Source: Laspinema palackyanum D2a
GTDB taxonomy: Bacteria > Cyanobacteriota > Cyanobacteriia > Cyanobacteriales > Laspinemataceae
Assembly: GCA_025370845.1 (NCBI GenBank)
Contig: JAMXFF010000031.1
Coordinates: 1-64,000, forward strand
Direction: 5' to 3'
DNA: 64,000 nucleotides
Shown here: piece after piece, positions 19,585-28,361 of the stretch
Numbering within the stretch: the stretch's first letter is position 1
Layout of the letters: the number at the start of each line of letters is the position of its first letter
Position numbers and translations under genes: made by a program
Notes under the pieces: model-generated
Told to the model about the DNA's origin: nothing
Database searches by the model: none
Seen by the model: the letters and a program-made list of their open reading frames with translations, nothing else

Positions 19585-20511
19585 TTCTTCTTCCACTAAG
19601 GCTTGTAAGTCCTTGAGCAACTTACGAAGTTTCTTTTGTTTTGTCGGATCCTTCCAAACTTCAGATTTTTTAACCTGAGAATAAGCCGCATCGAATTCCT
19701 GTTTTAAGGATCGTGTTTTGACGGATTGATTCTCCAACCGATAGGCAGTAATTTTTTCTTTGATTTGGGACAAGGACAAACCCTGAGAAATGGCTTCCTC
19801 TAATAATTCAGTCCGAACATCTGCCTGCTTCACTGTGGCTATCGCCCGGGCTTTGGTGTACTCCAACTGCCCCTGCCTTAAACTCGCCTTAACATCCTCG
19901 GGCATATTGAGTAAAGGCAAGCGGTTGGTTCGGAAACTTTCTGGGGTAAATTTACCCAAGGTCTCAAAAATGCCTACAAGTTGTTGCCACTTCTCCCCGT
20001 GGATAACATTATCCGCAGACTCCCGTTCGGGATGGGCAGACTGGTTAAACCACTTTAAAATAGTGGCTTGTGGCTCCGTTAAGCGCAACTCCAGCAGTCG
20101 TAAAATTCCTTCGGTTTCTTCTATTGGATTGAGGTCTTCTCGTTGTAAATTTTCCAGGAGCGCTACCTCCAGAACTTCTACATCGGACAGGGAGCGTACC
20201 AACACCGGAATTTGCTTCAACCCAGCAGCTTTTGCCGCACGATATCGACGTTCGCCAGCTACCAATTCATAACGGCCCTCACCTTGAGGACGCACCAGAA
20301 TGGGCTGCAAAATTCCGTATTGCTTAACTGATTGAATTAAATCTTGCTCTTTCTCGGGTGCAAAATAACGCCGGGGCTGTTCAGATACTTGAATGAGATC
20401 TAGCTCGACTTGCACAGGTTCAGTTTGACTAGCATCACCATCAGCTGAGTCCGCTGATCCTCCAAACAGAGCATCAACACCTTTAAGTTGATAAGTTGAA
20501 CGTTTGTTCAT
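19573..20511 (-). CDS. parB: ParB-type partition protein
   Basis: A 312-aa DNA-binding partition protein. The N-terminal ParB/Srx domain is clear: ISVSEQPRR-like IQVSEQPRRYF, then GILQPILVRP, YELVAGERRYRAAKAAG, and ENLQREDLNPIEE. A helix-turn-helix region follows (GILRLLELRLTEPQATILKWF onward), then a helical dimerisation end. It would bind parS sites and load ParA. Its start overlaps the parA stop as TAATG, so the two are translationally coupled. The last 12 bases overlap the end of the polymerase-like gene on the other strand. Confidence 0.92.
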   Translation of the reverse strand: MNKRSTYQLKGVDALFGGSADSADGDASQTEPVQVELDLIQVSEQPRRYFAPEKEQDLIQSVKQYGILQPILVRPQGEGRYELVAGERRYRAAKAAGLKQIPVLVRSLSDVEVLEVALLENLQREDLNPIEETEGILRLLELRLTEPQATILKWFNQSAHPERESADNVIHGEKWQQLVGIFETLGKFTPESFRTNRLPLLNMPEDVKASLRQGQLEYTKARAIATVKQADVRTELLEEAISQGLSLSQIKEKITAYRLENQSVKTRSLKQEFDAAYSQVKKSEVWKDPTKQKKLRKLLKDLQALVEEESPG

Positions 20512-21275
20512 TATTTTTTATCTAGGAGTTTAGCGATTTCTTTCAAAACTTGAATGGCTCCATGAGTCCGCTGATACAGGGCTAAAGGAAGTTGTTGGGA
20601 CGAAGCATCAACAAATGCCACTGCACGGGGAACCGTTGGAAAAATAGGAGCAATTTTAGATAGAGATTGGCGGATTGATTCAACACAAGCTGACGCCTGT
20701 GCCGTTCGCGCATCGTACATCGTCGGGACAAACCCAGAAATTTGCAGTTGGCGGTTAGCTCGGCTTTTAACCCGGGAAATCGTCTGCAAAAGCAATTCAG
20801 TTCCTTTGAGGGCTTTAAATTCGGTTTGAATCGGAACTAAGACGTGGGAAGCGGCCACCAAACTAATATAACTGAGAATGCCTAAAGAGGGTGGACAGTC
20901 AATCAAAATAAAATCGTAGTTTTCTCGGACCGATTCAAGCGCATCGACCAAGCGCAATTCTCGCATATCCGCCACCACTAATTCTAGTTCTGCTCCACTT
21001 AAATTGATGTTGGCCGGAACTAAATCTAAGCTCTGTTGATACAGTCCGCTATGAATGGGCAATGGCTCGGCTGCCATCAAGGATTGATAAATTGTCTCCT
21101 CCAGATCGGAGGGCTCCAGCCCCAGAAACACCGTCAAGGAGGCTTGGGGGTCCATGTCCACTAACAAAACTTTTCGTTTCCTCAATGCCAGGTGGTATCC
21201 CAGATTATGGGTGAGAGAGGTTTTTCCCACCCCCCCGGATTGGTTGAAAATGGCAATAATCTTGGCTTGTCCCAT
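20511..21275 (-). CDS. parA: ParA-type partition ATPase
   Basis: A 254-aa Walker-type ATPase that positions the replicon with ParB. The P-loop is SGGVGKTSL at about residues 12-20, Walker A' is LVDMDPQASLT, and Walker B is FILIDCPPSLG. The usual signature lysine of the deviant Walker box (KGGVGKT) is replaced by Ser. The protein lacks the N-terminal HTH of long plasmid ParA proteins, so autoregulation would need ParB or another factor. It is the first gene of the parAB operon. Confidence 0.92.
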   Translation of the reverse strand: MGQAKIIAIFNQSGGVGKTSLTHNLGYHLALRKRKVLLVDMDPQASLTVFLGLEPSDLEETIYQSLMAAEPLPIHSGLYQQSLDLVPANINLSGAELELVVADMRELRLVDALESVRENYDFILIDCPPSLGILSYISLVAASHVLVPIQTEFKALKGTELLLQTISRVKSRANRQLQISGFVPTMYDARTAQASACVESIRQSLSKIAPIFPTVPRAVAFVDASSQQLPLALYQRTHGAIQVLKEIAKLLDKK

Positions 21276-21385
21276 TTATATTTTTTAGGGGTGATGGCTT
21301 ATTCGAGAAAAAAGGTTACAAGAAACTAAACCGGGCAAGGGCGCGAGTGCGCTACTGCGATGATGTCTATCCAATTTTAATTACC

Positions 21386-21958
21386 ATGAATGCTGTCATT
21401 TTAAACCCACACATCGTCAAACTAGATTCGTTTGACCCTAACTTACTGACCGCCCTTGCACAAAAAGCTCGCTATCTGGGTGGAAAATTTCGGACTAGCC
21501 TCTTACCTAAGAAACGAGTGGCTACCTTGACTTTTTCCACTTTGCCCTCCGTTAGCTTGTCTGAGATTGTGAACGAAGTGATAAACCCTGAGATGAATTC
21601 TACACCAGCCAACATTTTTGAGCAATCACTCCCGAAGAACAACTCTTGTGAATCTTCTGAGGCGATTGCATCTCGACCCCACAACCCGATCGCTACAACG
21701 GAATCAACTGCTACCCCAGCTCCCTCGAACGAGGTAATTGCACCCGAACCCGAAACGCTGGAACCGATTGATAACGCTAAACCATCTACGGCAAACCCTG
21801 AAGAAAATGCCTGGGCTAGTTTAGCGGACCTCTTGAGCCAGCGGAAAACCAAGCTCAAGAAACTAGCCCAACACCACAAAATCCCAGGGCGCTCCTCAAT
21901 GACCCACGAACAAAAAGCGGAAGCCTTGGTGGGATTCGTCTTAGCCAGTGACCTTTAA
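21386..21958 (+). CDS. Small SAP/Rho-N-like domain protein
   Basis: Read from the ATG at 21386 this is 190 aa; an upstream GTG (21347) would add 13 residues. The middle is low-complexity Ala/Pro/Thr. The C-terminus (SLADLLSQRKTKLKKLAQHH, then KIPGRSSMTHEQKAEALVGF) has the helix-turn-helix pattern of SAP or Rho-N domains, which bind nucleic acid. It diverges from parA over about 110 bases. Function is unknown; a plasmid maintenance or DNA-organising role fits the location. Confidence 0.6.
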   Translation: MNAVILNPHIVKLDSFDPNLLTALAQKARYLGGKFRTSLLPKKRVATLTFSTLPSVSLSEIVNEVINPEMNSTPANIFEQSLPKNNSCESSEAIASRPHNPIATTESTATPAPSNEVIAPEPETLEPIDNAKPSTANPEENAWASLADLLSQRKTKLKKLAQHHKIPGRSSMTHEQKAEALVGFVLASDL

Positions 21959-21984
21959 TTTGTTAAGAATTACGCGAATGTGAA

Positions 21985-22039
21985 CTTAAAACTAAATGTA
22001 GCGACATTCTGTACGAATGCCTCTACATTTAGTTTTAAG
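21985..22039. repeat. Long hairpin with 17-base perfect arms
   Basis: Arms 21985-22001 and 22023-22039 are exact reverse complements. The loop contains an inner 5-base pair (CATTC/GAATG). Flanking GAATGTG and CACATTC extend the dyad. It is not followed by a T-run on either strand, so it is not an obvious terminator, although it lies just downstream of the SAP-like gene. Confidence 0.7.
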
Positions 22040-22215
22040 CCCACATTCCGCATAAGCAAAAATACTTAGCTGGAATGTCTCCGCAAGTTTTTTGGCTGAA
22101 TCGACCATTTTCTTAAAATGGCTACACACCTTTCCCTATAATGTTTTCAGCTATTTTCTGTAGAACGGGCTCTATAACTCCCTCCATCGGAGCAAGCACT
22201 CAAAAAGTGCAGTTT

Positions 22216-22237
22216 TTATTGAGAATATTCTCAATAA
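22216..22237. promoter_or_regulatory. Perfect 22-base palindrome (operator, parS or origin dyad)
   Basis: The left half TTATTGAGAAT (22216-22226) is the exact reverse complement of the right half, with no spacer. Such a dyad suits a dimeric DNA-binding protein. ParB is a candidate binder because of proximity, but only one copy was noticed. Confidence 0.5.
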
Positions 22238-22478
22238 GCCCCAAAACTCCGGTTACAGTAAGGACCATCGTTCCCCTAGATTTTCTATGAAATCGCTGGA
22301 ACCCTTTATGGCCAAAGGTTTTTAAAAAATAAAACCTCAGCAATTAAACCTGCGGAATGTGGGTTTAAGGATGAAAAATTCCGTAACTCCTGGTTTATTT
22401 TTCGTCGCAAATTCCATTACTTGGTTGGGGCGCATCCGCGCCATTGCCATGAACAAAATTAAATCAAGAATTAACCTT

Positions 22479-22570
22479 ATGAATAGCGCCAATACTGTCG
22501 GACGAGTCGGCCAAAACCCCGAACTTCGCTATTTTGGGTCTGGGCGAGTTCTTGCCAAATTTTCGATTTA
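22479..22570 (+). pseudogene. ssb: 5' remnant of single-stranded DNA-binding protein gene
   Basis: The frame starts MNSANTVGRVGQNPELRYF and continues to GSGRVLAKFSI, the hallmark N-terminus of cyanobacterial SSB (strand 1 and 2 of the OB fold). After about 30 residues it breaks at about 22566, exactly where sequence shared with the second accessory module (54420 onward) begins. The rest of ssb is not in the window. It was probably cut by insertion or recombination of the module. Confidence 0.65.
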
Positions 22571-22580
22571 CATTCTCCCC

Positions 22581-22916
22581 TTAAAAATATTTGGCAATTT
22601 TTTTAATTTCCTCCGCCTGGAATTGGGCCAATAACGCCAAAAGTGCCGTAAACGGGCAAGGGGTATTTGCAAAGGTCAAACCCGGACCCCATTTATCGAT
22701 GCGCGACTCTAATATAGGTTGACCCGTGAACTTGCTCAAGACTGCCGACAAAAAACGGAGACAGCGCGAACGACGACCAGACCGAGCATTGAGTTTGTCA
22801 CCGGCATGACGCAACGGCAAAAATCGGTCACAAAATTCTTCCGGACTCATCGTTATGATTATGGGTTGGCTCGGCTGCGGGGTAGATTGATTGCTACGGT
22901 TGGATACTGCGTACAT
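22581..22916 (-). CDS. Module protein A, copy 1 (111 aa, unknown)
   Basis: A small soluble protein with SPEEFCDRFLPLRHAGDKLN and a basic patch SGRRSRCLRF, ending FQAEEIKKIAKYF. It is nearly identical to the protein at 54432-54767, and conservation of the protein over the DNA suggests selection. I do not recognise the family. It lies downstream of the coiled-coil gene in the same direction across 168 bases. Confidence 0.65.
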   Translation of the reverse strand: MYAVSNRSNQSTPQPSQPIIITMSPEEFCDRFLPLRHAGDKLNARSGRRSRCLRFLSAVLSKFTGQPILESRIDKWGPGLTFANTPCPFTALLALLAQFQAEEIKKIAKYF

Positions 22917-23084
22917 AAAAAAATCTCCTGATTTAATGAGAATGATTAAGGGATAGTTTTTGGTAGCTTAGGATTGATGAACACTTCCATACCTCACCGA
23001 CAAACCTTTTATATGGCTTGGGCGTGAGGCACTTAATACTTGAGTTTTATCTCAGTTGACAAAGTGTTGAGAATCAAAGTTGTT

Positions 23085-24977
23085 TTAAGAGCGTTGCACT
23101 TGACCCAACGGTGACAATTCCCAATCAAGCCGCTTTTTAAGTTCTTGATTTTCCTGTTGAATTTGGGTTAGCTGCTTTTTGGCGTCGTACAACCGGGCGT
23201 TGAGTTCAGTGACTTGCTGCTGCCACTGCAACACCTGCGGATTTTTTTGGGGGTCTTTATAGCGGGCGATCGCCTCCGTGGCTTGCGCTAACCAAGATTG
23301 CAATTCTTCAATCTGCAACTGTTTTTCTTCAGTAACCGAACGTATTTGCTGTTGGGCTTCTTCTACGGGGACAAAAATGTCCGCCGGTGGTAAGAAGACT
23401 TCAACTGGCTCCATCTGTTCGCTATAACAAATCACTCTCGTTTTTTCGCCAGAAAGCTGCACCTGGAAGCGATTTAGGGTATCGCTCTCCTCTGGCAATT
23501 TGACAATCTGACCGAGGCGATCGCAATATTTCCGGTTGTCATGATTCACAATCCGAACATAAGACCCCACGGTGAGGGGCTTTGGGGCGGGTTTCTCTTG
23601 TTCCAGAGAGCGATGGGCCTCAGCCAATTGAATTTCCAGAGCCATCACCTTGGCGCTCAACTGCGAGTTGTCCGCATATTTCATACTGCCTTCTTTGGCA
23701 GCCATTTCTGAAACTAATGCTTCATAGCGTTGTTGCATTTCCTCCAGTTGAATCAATAACTGCTGATTCTGCTCGACAAGTTGATCCAGGACTTGATTGG
23801 ACTGGGTGGCTTCGAGGTGTTCAAGTTGTTGTTGGAGCAGGTGCATATCCAAATCTTTCTGAGCATTTTCCTGGATGAGCCCTTGGAGTTCTTGGTTCTC
23901 TCGTTCGAGGCGATCGCGCTGCGCTTGCAAGGCATGAATCAGGGCCGTGGCCTTGTCCGCTTCTTTGAGTTGCGCGGTGAGGTCCCGGACTTGCCGTTCC
24001 AGTTCCGCCATTCGGTCAGACTGCTGAGGCTGCGGAACCACCGGCGCGAGTTTCTGCATACTTAGCGCTTTTTGGAGATGGCGATGACGAGGAACAACTG
24101 GACCCTCTTCGCCAGCTTCTTGCCGCGCCAGGGTCCGAACACAAGAACGAAATTCTTCAGAAGCCTTGGTATCCAACCCCAGGCCACGTTCTATCCATTT
24201 CAGTTGGGTTTCGATGATAGGATCATTAGGGTCCCCACAGTTGGCGATGAACGAGGCGATCGCCGGGTTGGTTCTGGTTTTGCACGGAGGCATCAACTTG
24301 GCAACGTCCCACTCGGTCAAAGTCTCCACCGCTTCAATCAGATGGTCCGTCAACACCGGCGAGTTCATGACCTGGGCTAACCGCTGGGCTTCCGCTTGCA
24401 AGGTGGAAATCGCATCCTCATCGGCCCCGAATTTGTCCGCGACCAGTTCCCAATCGGCTTCAGTGACGGGTTGCCCTAGCGTGATGCTGCTGTGACGGGC
24501 TTTGCGGATGCTGGTCACCGTTTGCTTGCCCGCTTTGAGCAGTTTTACGAGTAGATGCTCATCGGATACTTTAGTGAGTTCCTTGAGGGCGCTGATGGAC
24601 CAAGACTGGACCGAGTTGAGGATGAGCCGTTGGATGCGTTTACGTTGCGAATCGAACCATTCCGAAACTCGAATCAGGGACCGGGCCATCCAAGTTGAAC
24701 CGCCAAAGTCTGACGAACGCAGCCAGTCTTCAAACCGCTGCTCTCCTTGGCTGAGTCCATGTTGGAGACACAGTTCATGCAGCAATCGGCGGAAGCTGCG
24801 ACCGATTTCTAGGCCGCTAACAAAAGTGTGCTGGACAAATCCGAAGAACTGGGACAGGGTTGCTTTGGCTTGTTGTTGCACGGCTTCGGAACCGAGGGTG
24901 CTGTAATCGTAATCGAACCGCAGGTCTAGGGGCAGTTGGCTAAACGTAGTAGCCGTGGCAAGTTGTTGGGCGCTCAT
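23085..24977 (-). CDS. Module protein B, copy 1: large coiled-coil protein with SH3/KOW-like insert
   Basis: From the ATG at 24977 the protein has 630 aa; an upstream in-frame extension to 25076 is less likely because the second copy starts at the equivalent Met. Residues about 1-320 are helical and conserved between copies (SRSFRRLLHELCL-type region, SSDFGGSTWMARSLIRVSEW). About 330-470 is a coiled coil (ELERQVRDLTAQLKEADK). Next is a beta segment VGSYVRIVNHDNRKYCDRLG with RVICYSEQMEPVEV, like an SH3/KOW barrel, then a second coiled coil. Function is unknown. It is divergent from the HTH regulator gene, which may control it. Confidence 0.75.
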   Translation of the reverse strand: MSAQQLATATTFSQLPLDLRFDYDYSTLGSEAVQQQAKATLSQFFGFVQHTFVSGLEIGRSFRRLLHELCLQHGLSQGEQRFEDWLRSSDFGGSTWMARSLIRVSEWFDSQRKRIQRLILNSVQSWSISALKELTKVSDEHLLVKLLKAGKQTVTSIRKARHSSITLGQPVTEADWELVADKFGADEDAISTLQAEAQRLAQVMNSPVLTDHLIEAVETLTEWDVAKLMPPCKTRTNPAIASFIANCGDPNDPIIETQLKWIERGLGLDTKASEEFRSCVRTLARQEAGEEGPVVPRHRHLQKALSMQKLAPVVPQPQQSDRMAELERQVRDLTAQLKEADKATALIHALQAQRDRLERENQELQGLIQENAQKDLDMHLLQQQLEHLEATQSNQVLDQLVEQNQQLLIQLEEMQQRYEALVSEMAAKEGSMKYADNSQLSAKVMALEIQLAEAHRSLEQEKPAPKPLTVGSYVRIVNHDNRKYCDRLGQIVKLPEESDTLNRFQVQLSGEKTRVICYSEQMEPVEVFLPPADIFVPVEEAQQQIRSVTEEKQLQIEELQSWLAQATEAIARYKDPQKNPQVLQWQQQVTELNARLYDAKKQLTQIQQENQELKKRLDWELSPLGQVQRS

Positions 24978-25245
24978 GATAAGTTGAAGGTAGTTTTTTA
25001 TTTGTTCGAGCGGGGTGGTACCCGCTTTTTTTGTTTGTGGGCTGGTGACCCGAGACAAACACTGACTAGGAGCCATCGCCGCGCTTCCTGAGTCGGACTG
25101 ATGCCCGAGGTTGCGAAATTATGCTGGCTCCTTTATGGTTGACTTAGTTAAACTCAACTATATCAATTAACAAATCTAAGTGTCAAGCAAGTTAACGAGT
25201 TGATGAAAGTTAAGATTTAACTGGCGCGTTTGTGCAGGTAGTCCG

Positions 25246-26169
25246 TTGTCGCAAGTTAATTCCCAACAAATCAAAATCTTGGCCTTCGAGATGAGGCAGT
25301 TATTACCCGAGCAGTCTAATGTGGCTTTAGCTCGGGTTTTGGGCTTGACTCCGGCTGCTATTAGCAAGTGGACTAAGGGCAAAACGAGTGCGCTCAAGGA
25401 AGAAACCAAAACCCGCATCGTCTCGTTGCTAGGATGTCCACAAGCATCATTGGAGGAGTTTTTAAGTGGGGCGTTATCCTGGGATGAGTTTGAAGCAACC
25501 TGTTCCTCGGAGTCGATTCACGAGTTAAACCAGGAAGAACCTGCCGCCTCGAAGGAGAGCTTTTTTAGACGGATTGACCAACTGACTTGGCTAGAAGCGG
25601 TGGAAGCCTTGCAAGCGATTCTCAAACGGTTAACCACACTCAAAACCGAAATGACTCGGCATGGACCTCGGGATATCGTGGAGGTGGTCGAGGCCCTAAC
25701 ATCATTGCTCGACTTAGACTCAGTGATGCAAGTGGGTGAGCGGGTGAAAATCTTGCTAGGCGATCGCATTACCAGCCTGGAGCGACGGATGCAGGAGTTG
25801 GGGTTGCTCGAATCGCGTCCATTCCAGCACAATCCGCTGTTTCGTAAGCTCGAAGAATACCGGCTGGAGGCGGGGTTGTCCCGAGAGCAACTGAGCGAAC
25901 AACTCTACCTCAAGTCAGGCGGGCGCTTCGACAAACAGACGGCTGCTGCGATCGCCGCTGGTAAATTACTGCCTGATAACGGCGAGGTCTTGTGGGTGGG
26001 TTGTTTGCTCAGAAATCCTCAAGGCGAGTTCTACAGCCATGATGAGTTGTTGGCCCTAAGAGCAGGCAATGTGGATTTCTTCAGTGCCAGTCGCTCACCG
26101 GAGGAACCAGACGAGCCAATCCAAGATTTAGAGGCGAAGGGGGGCAATGGAATCAAGTCGCTGGATTGA
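25246..26169 (+). CDS. HTH regulator of the accessory module, copy 1
   Basis: A 307-aa protein with an N-terminal helix-turn-helix (VALARVLGLTPAAISKWTKG, about residues 27-46) followed by helical linkers and a second XRE-like segment near the C-terminus (LSREQLSEQLYLKSGGRFDK). TTG at 25246 is preferred because the helix before the internal ATG (25291) aligns with the start of copy 2, and GCAGGTAG precedes it. It is likely a repressor or activator acting on the divergent coiled-coil gene and its own unit. Confidence 0.7.
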   Translation: MSQVNSQQIKILAFEMRQLLPEQSNVALARVLGLTPAAISKWTKGKTSALKEETKTRIVSLLGCPQASLEEFLSGALSWDEFEATCSSESIHELNQEEPAASKESFFRRIDQLTWLEAVEALQAILKRLTTLKTEMTRHGPRDIVEVVEALTSLLDLDSVMQVGERVKILLGDRITSLERRMQELGLLESRPFQHNPLFRKLEEYRLEAGLSREQLSEQLYLKSGGRFDKQTAAAIAAGKLLPDNGEVLWVGCLLRNPQGEFYSHDELLALRAGNVDFFSASRSPEEPDEPIQDLEAKGGNGIKSLD

Positions 26170-26578
26170 GGCTCTACGGACGACGGCCAGTCAAACTTGG
26201 CGGCTAACTCGGGCATTCCGTAGCCGTTTGGTGGAGCTAGTTTTTTGTGAGTTGCTGGTGCGCTCGGGTTTGCTGGAGCAGGCTGCGGACGTTTCGATTC
26301 GGTCCGGGTTAGGGTTGTCCATCGACTGTGCTTCGGTGGCGGTTGCGGATAGATTGCTCGTCAATGTAGAGCGGTTATGTGTCTGTGTGGTGATGCTGTC
26401 GGATTGTTTGTCCCTGCGTCCAGTTCCTCACGTTGGCATTTGTCACAAACTGCAACCCGTCGCCCCAATTTTCGACCCACTCAAATTGCTGACATTTAAT
26501 CGGTGTTTTTCCCCGAACGAGTTTGAACCCGTTGCAACCGATTTGCTCAACATACTCAAAACTCAAGGATGGTATTTT

Positions 26579-27028
26579 ATGCAAAACGATAATCAAAATA
26601 ACTCAGCCCTAGCTGATGCCAACTACCTGCGCGTTATCGACTTCATGCGGACCAAACGTGCCGATGGTTATGCGGTGATGGCAGCCAGCATGGTCGATGA
26701 CCGGGTAATCTATACGAACGATTTATATTCGAGCGCTCGGGTGATTGTCCCAGCCCACCAGATGACCGACCCGCGCTCATTCGATAATCGCGCATTATGG
26801 CGAGATTCTTGGGACTATCACGAGCAACTTTATAGTTTGCTCCACCGCGACAAGTTCATCGGCGAGTTCTACCACAAAATCCGGCGCGTGGATGGCTCGT
26901 TCGCAGGTGTCTGGGCTGACTTTTATTTTGTGGAGGACCATCTGGGAATTCCCATGCGGATTGTGGTCTCTCGTCCCGATAACTGGGAACTGCTGCCCGA
27001 ACCTAACCCGACTCGTTCTGCTGCGTAA
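26579..27028 (+). CDS. PAS-like protein of the accessory module, copy 1
   Basis: From the ATG at 26579 this gives 149 aa with a PAS-type layout (YAVMAASMVDDRVIYTND, FIGEFYHKIRRVDGSFAGVW, GIPMRIVVSRP). An in-frame extension from 26147, overlapping the HTH gene by 23 bases, would give 293 aa; its first 144 residues have an unusual Cys/Leu/Val composition and look only doubtfully coding. The AAGGA 10 bases before 26579 supports the short form. Copy 2 has a different, longer N-terminal part. Role: ligand or redox sensing is typical of PAS; no output domain is seen. Confidence 0.5.
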   Translation: MQNDNQNNSALADANYLRVIDFMRTKRADGYAVMAASMVDDRVIYTNDLYSSARVIVPAHQMTDPRSFDNRALWRDSWDYHEQLYSLLHRDKFIGEFYHKIRRVDGSFAGVWADFYFVEDHLGIPMRIVVSRPDNWELLPEPNPTRSAA

Positions 27029-27031
27029 CTG

Positions 27032-27781
27032 ATGATAAATCTCAACCAAAAAACTGCCATCATCACCGGCGCTTCTTCCGGCATCGGACGGGCCACTGCT
27101 TTGCTGTTGGCGGAGGCGGGCGTTCAGGTTGTGCTGGTTTCCCGGCGGAGCGAGCAACTAAAAGAACTTAGCGATCGCATTTTTAGCACCGGCGGCACAG
27201 CAGTCGCAATCCCCACGGATATCACTGATTGCCAACAAGTTCAAATAATGGTCCAAACGGTCCTAGACAAGTTCGGTCGCATCGATATCCTGGTCAACTC
27301 TGCTGGACTGATTGACGTGGCCCCGACAACCGAGGCTAGTGTGGAGCGCTGGCAAGAACTGATTCAGGTCAACTTGTTGGGAACGATGTACTGTTGCCAT
27401 GCGGTTGCCCCGGTGATGCAAGAACAGCAGCAGGGCCATATCGTGAATGTTTCCTCAGTGGCGGGTCGGACGGCTTCGGCTGGGGTGAGTGCCTATAATG
27501 CCAGCAAGTGGGGTGTGGGTGCGTTCTCCGAAGCGTTGCGCCAGGAACTCTGCAAGAGTGGGGTGCGGGTCACGGTGGTGGAGCCTGGGTGGGTCGAGAC
27601 GCCACTTTATGACGAGATTGCTAGTGGGGCCATGCAGGAGCGGATTGCGCGTTGGCAAGAAGGCATTGGGGAGCCACTGCTACCGGAGGATGTTGCGGGG
27701 GCGATTTGGTTTGCACTGTCTCAGCCCCAGCGGGTGAATGTGAATGAGATTTTGTTGCGTCCCACTGGGCAGGTGAATTGA
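27032..27781 (+). CDS. Short-chain dehydrogenase/reductase, copy 1
   Basis: A 249-aa classical SDR. It has the nucleotide loop TGASSGIGRA at residues 12-21, the NSAG motif (ILVNSAGLI), catalytic Ser in IVNVSSVAG, and YNASK with Tyr and Lys of the catalytic tetrad, then EPGWVETPLY. It would reduce or oxidise an unknown carbonyl/alcohol with NAD(P)H. It starts 3 bases after the PAS-like gene, so the two are probably co-transcribed. A near-identical paralogue is split by a transposon at 60520-62590 and a third is a short remnant at 29300. Confidence 0.9.
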   Translation: MINLNQKTAIITGASSGIGRATALLLAEAGVQVVLVSRRSEQLKELSDRIFSTGGTAVAIPTDITDCQQVQIMVQTVLDKFGRIDILVNSAGLIDVAPTTEASVERWQELIQVNLLGTMYCCHAVAPVMQEQQQGHIVNVSSVAGRTASAGVSAYNASKWGVGAFSEALRQELCKSGVRVTVVEPGWVETPLYDEIASGAMQERIARWQEGIGEPLLPEDVAGAIWFALSQPQRVNVNEILLRPTGQVN

Positions 27782-27854
27782 GGCGAGGGTTGGAGAAACT
27801 GCAAATGGTTGCAGTTTGTCCCCGAAAGAGGAAGCCAGCTTTTTGCCATTGAAT

Positions 27855-27920
27855 CAGGGTGATCACAAGTCAGGGTATTTATAAGGAAAGGATTTTTCCC
27901 GGGACTTCTGCTCACCCTGA
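27855..27920. repeat. Hairpin repeat family, copy A
   Basis: Imperfect arms (27855-27871 and 27903-27919, two mismatches) enclose a GTATTTATAAG loop. It lies about 75 bases after the SDR stop and belongs to the family also found at 29458, 30661 and 31080. Confidence 0.6.
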
Positions 27921-28049
27921 GAATGCTTGCTCTGACTAGGTTGTAGCGATTTAGGCTAACTTGCCTTCGATTGCGATCGCACTCTGGCCCGAATAGAACC
28001 CCTCGCATTCTCATGTTGCCGTTTTCCGTGAGCGCCGGTGTCGTTTTTG

Positions 28050-28312
28050 GCAATGTTGGTGGGGATGGTTTCCTTCAACCGTTGGCCTCCGCTTCCATCA
28101 TCGGTCAACAGACTTGGATTGAACCCGAACCAGAATGGCGGCTGCTCGATTGGGCGTTGCTAGATGACTTCGGACTGGCTCCCAATTGCGGATATTTGGC
28201 GGATTTGGGCATGGCGGCGACTCATCGGCGGCAGGGAATTGGGACTGAGTTGGTCCGGTTGGGGTGGCGGCAATATCCCGACAAACCGATGCTGTTGCGC
28301 TTGAGTGCTTGA
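28050..28312 (+). pseudogene. GNAT acetyltransferase remnant (middle part)
   Basis: From about 28074 the frame matches residues about 70-150 of the intact GNAT at 58828-59427 (ASIIGQQTWIEPE, CGYLADLGMAATHRRQGIG, YPDKPMLLRLSA). The N-terminal 70 residues are absent, and a TGA replaces the Cys codon after LSA. The acetyl-CoA loop RRQGIG is retained but the protein cannot fold as a full domain. Confidence 0.7.
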
Positions 28313-28361
28313 GTAATGAGATTTTGCAATAATCTCTCTTCTGCCCGTGGACCTAATTGGG

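Larger units (their letters stand above)
21959..22478. other. Palindrome-rich intergenic region, candidate origin or regulatory RNA locus
   Basis: About 520 bases without a gene but with several strong dyads: perfect 17-base arms at 21985-22001 and 22023-22039, a 7-base stem at 22105-22111/22115-22121, a perfect 22-base palindrome at 22216-22237, and an 18-base inverted pair (17 of 18) at 22035-22052 and 22351-22368. A TATAAT box lies at about 22138. It adjoins parAB and an ssb remnant. Confidence 0.5.

Noticed and set aside
22359..22634. 91-aa frame starting upstream of the ssb fragment
   Set aside because: It is a chimera: leader sequence, the ssb N-terminus from 22479, and antisense of the 111-aa gene end.
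24072..24906. Several plus-strand frames opposite the coiled-coil gene
   Set aside because: Shadows of a strongly coding minus-strand gene; the same kind of frames appear opposite copy 2.
26147..26578. N-terminal extension of the PAS-like gene as confident coding sequence
   Set aside because: Odd Cys/Leu/Val-rich composition and no match to the corresponding part of copy 2; kept only as an alternative start.
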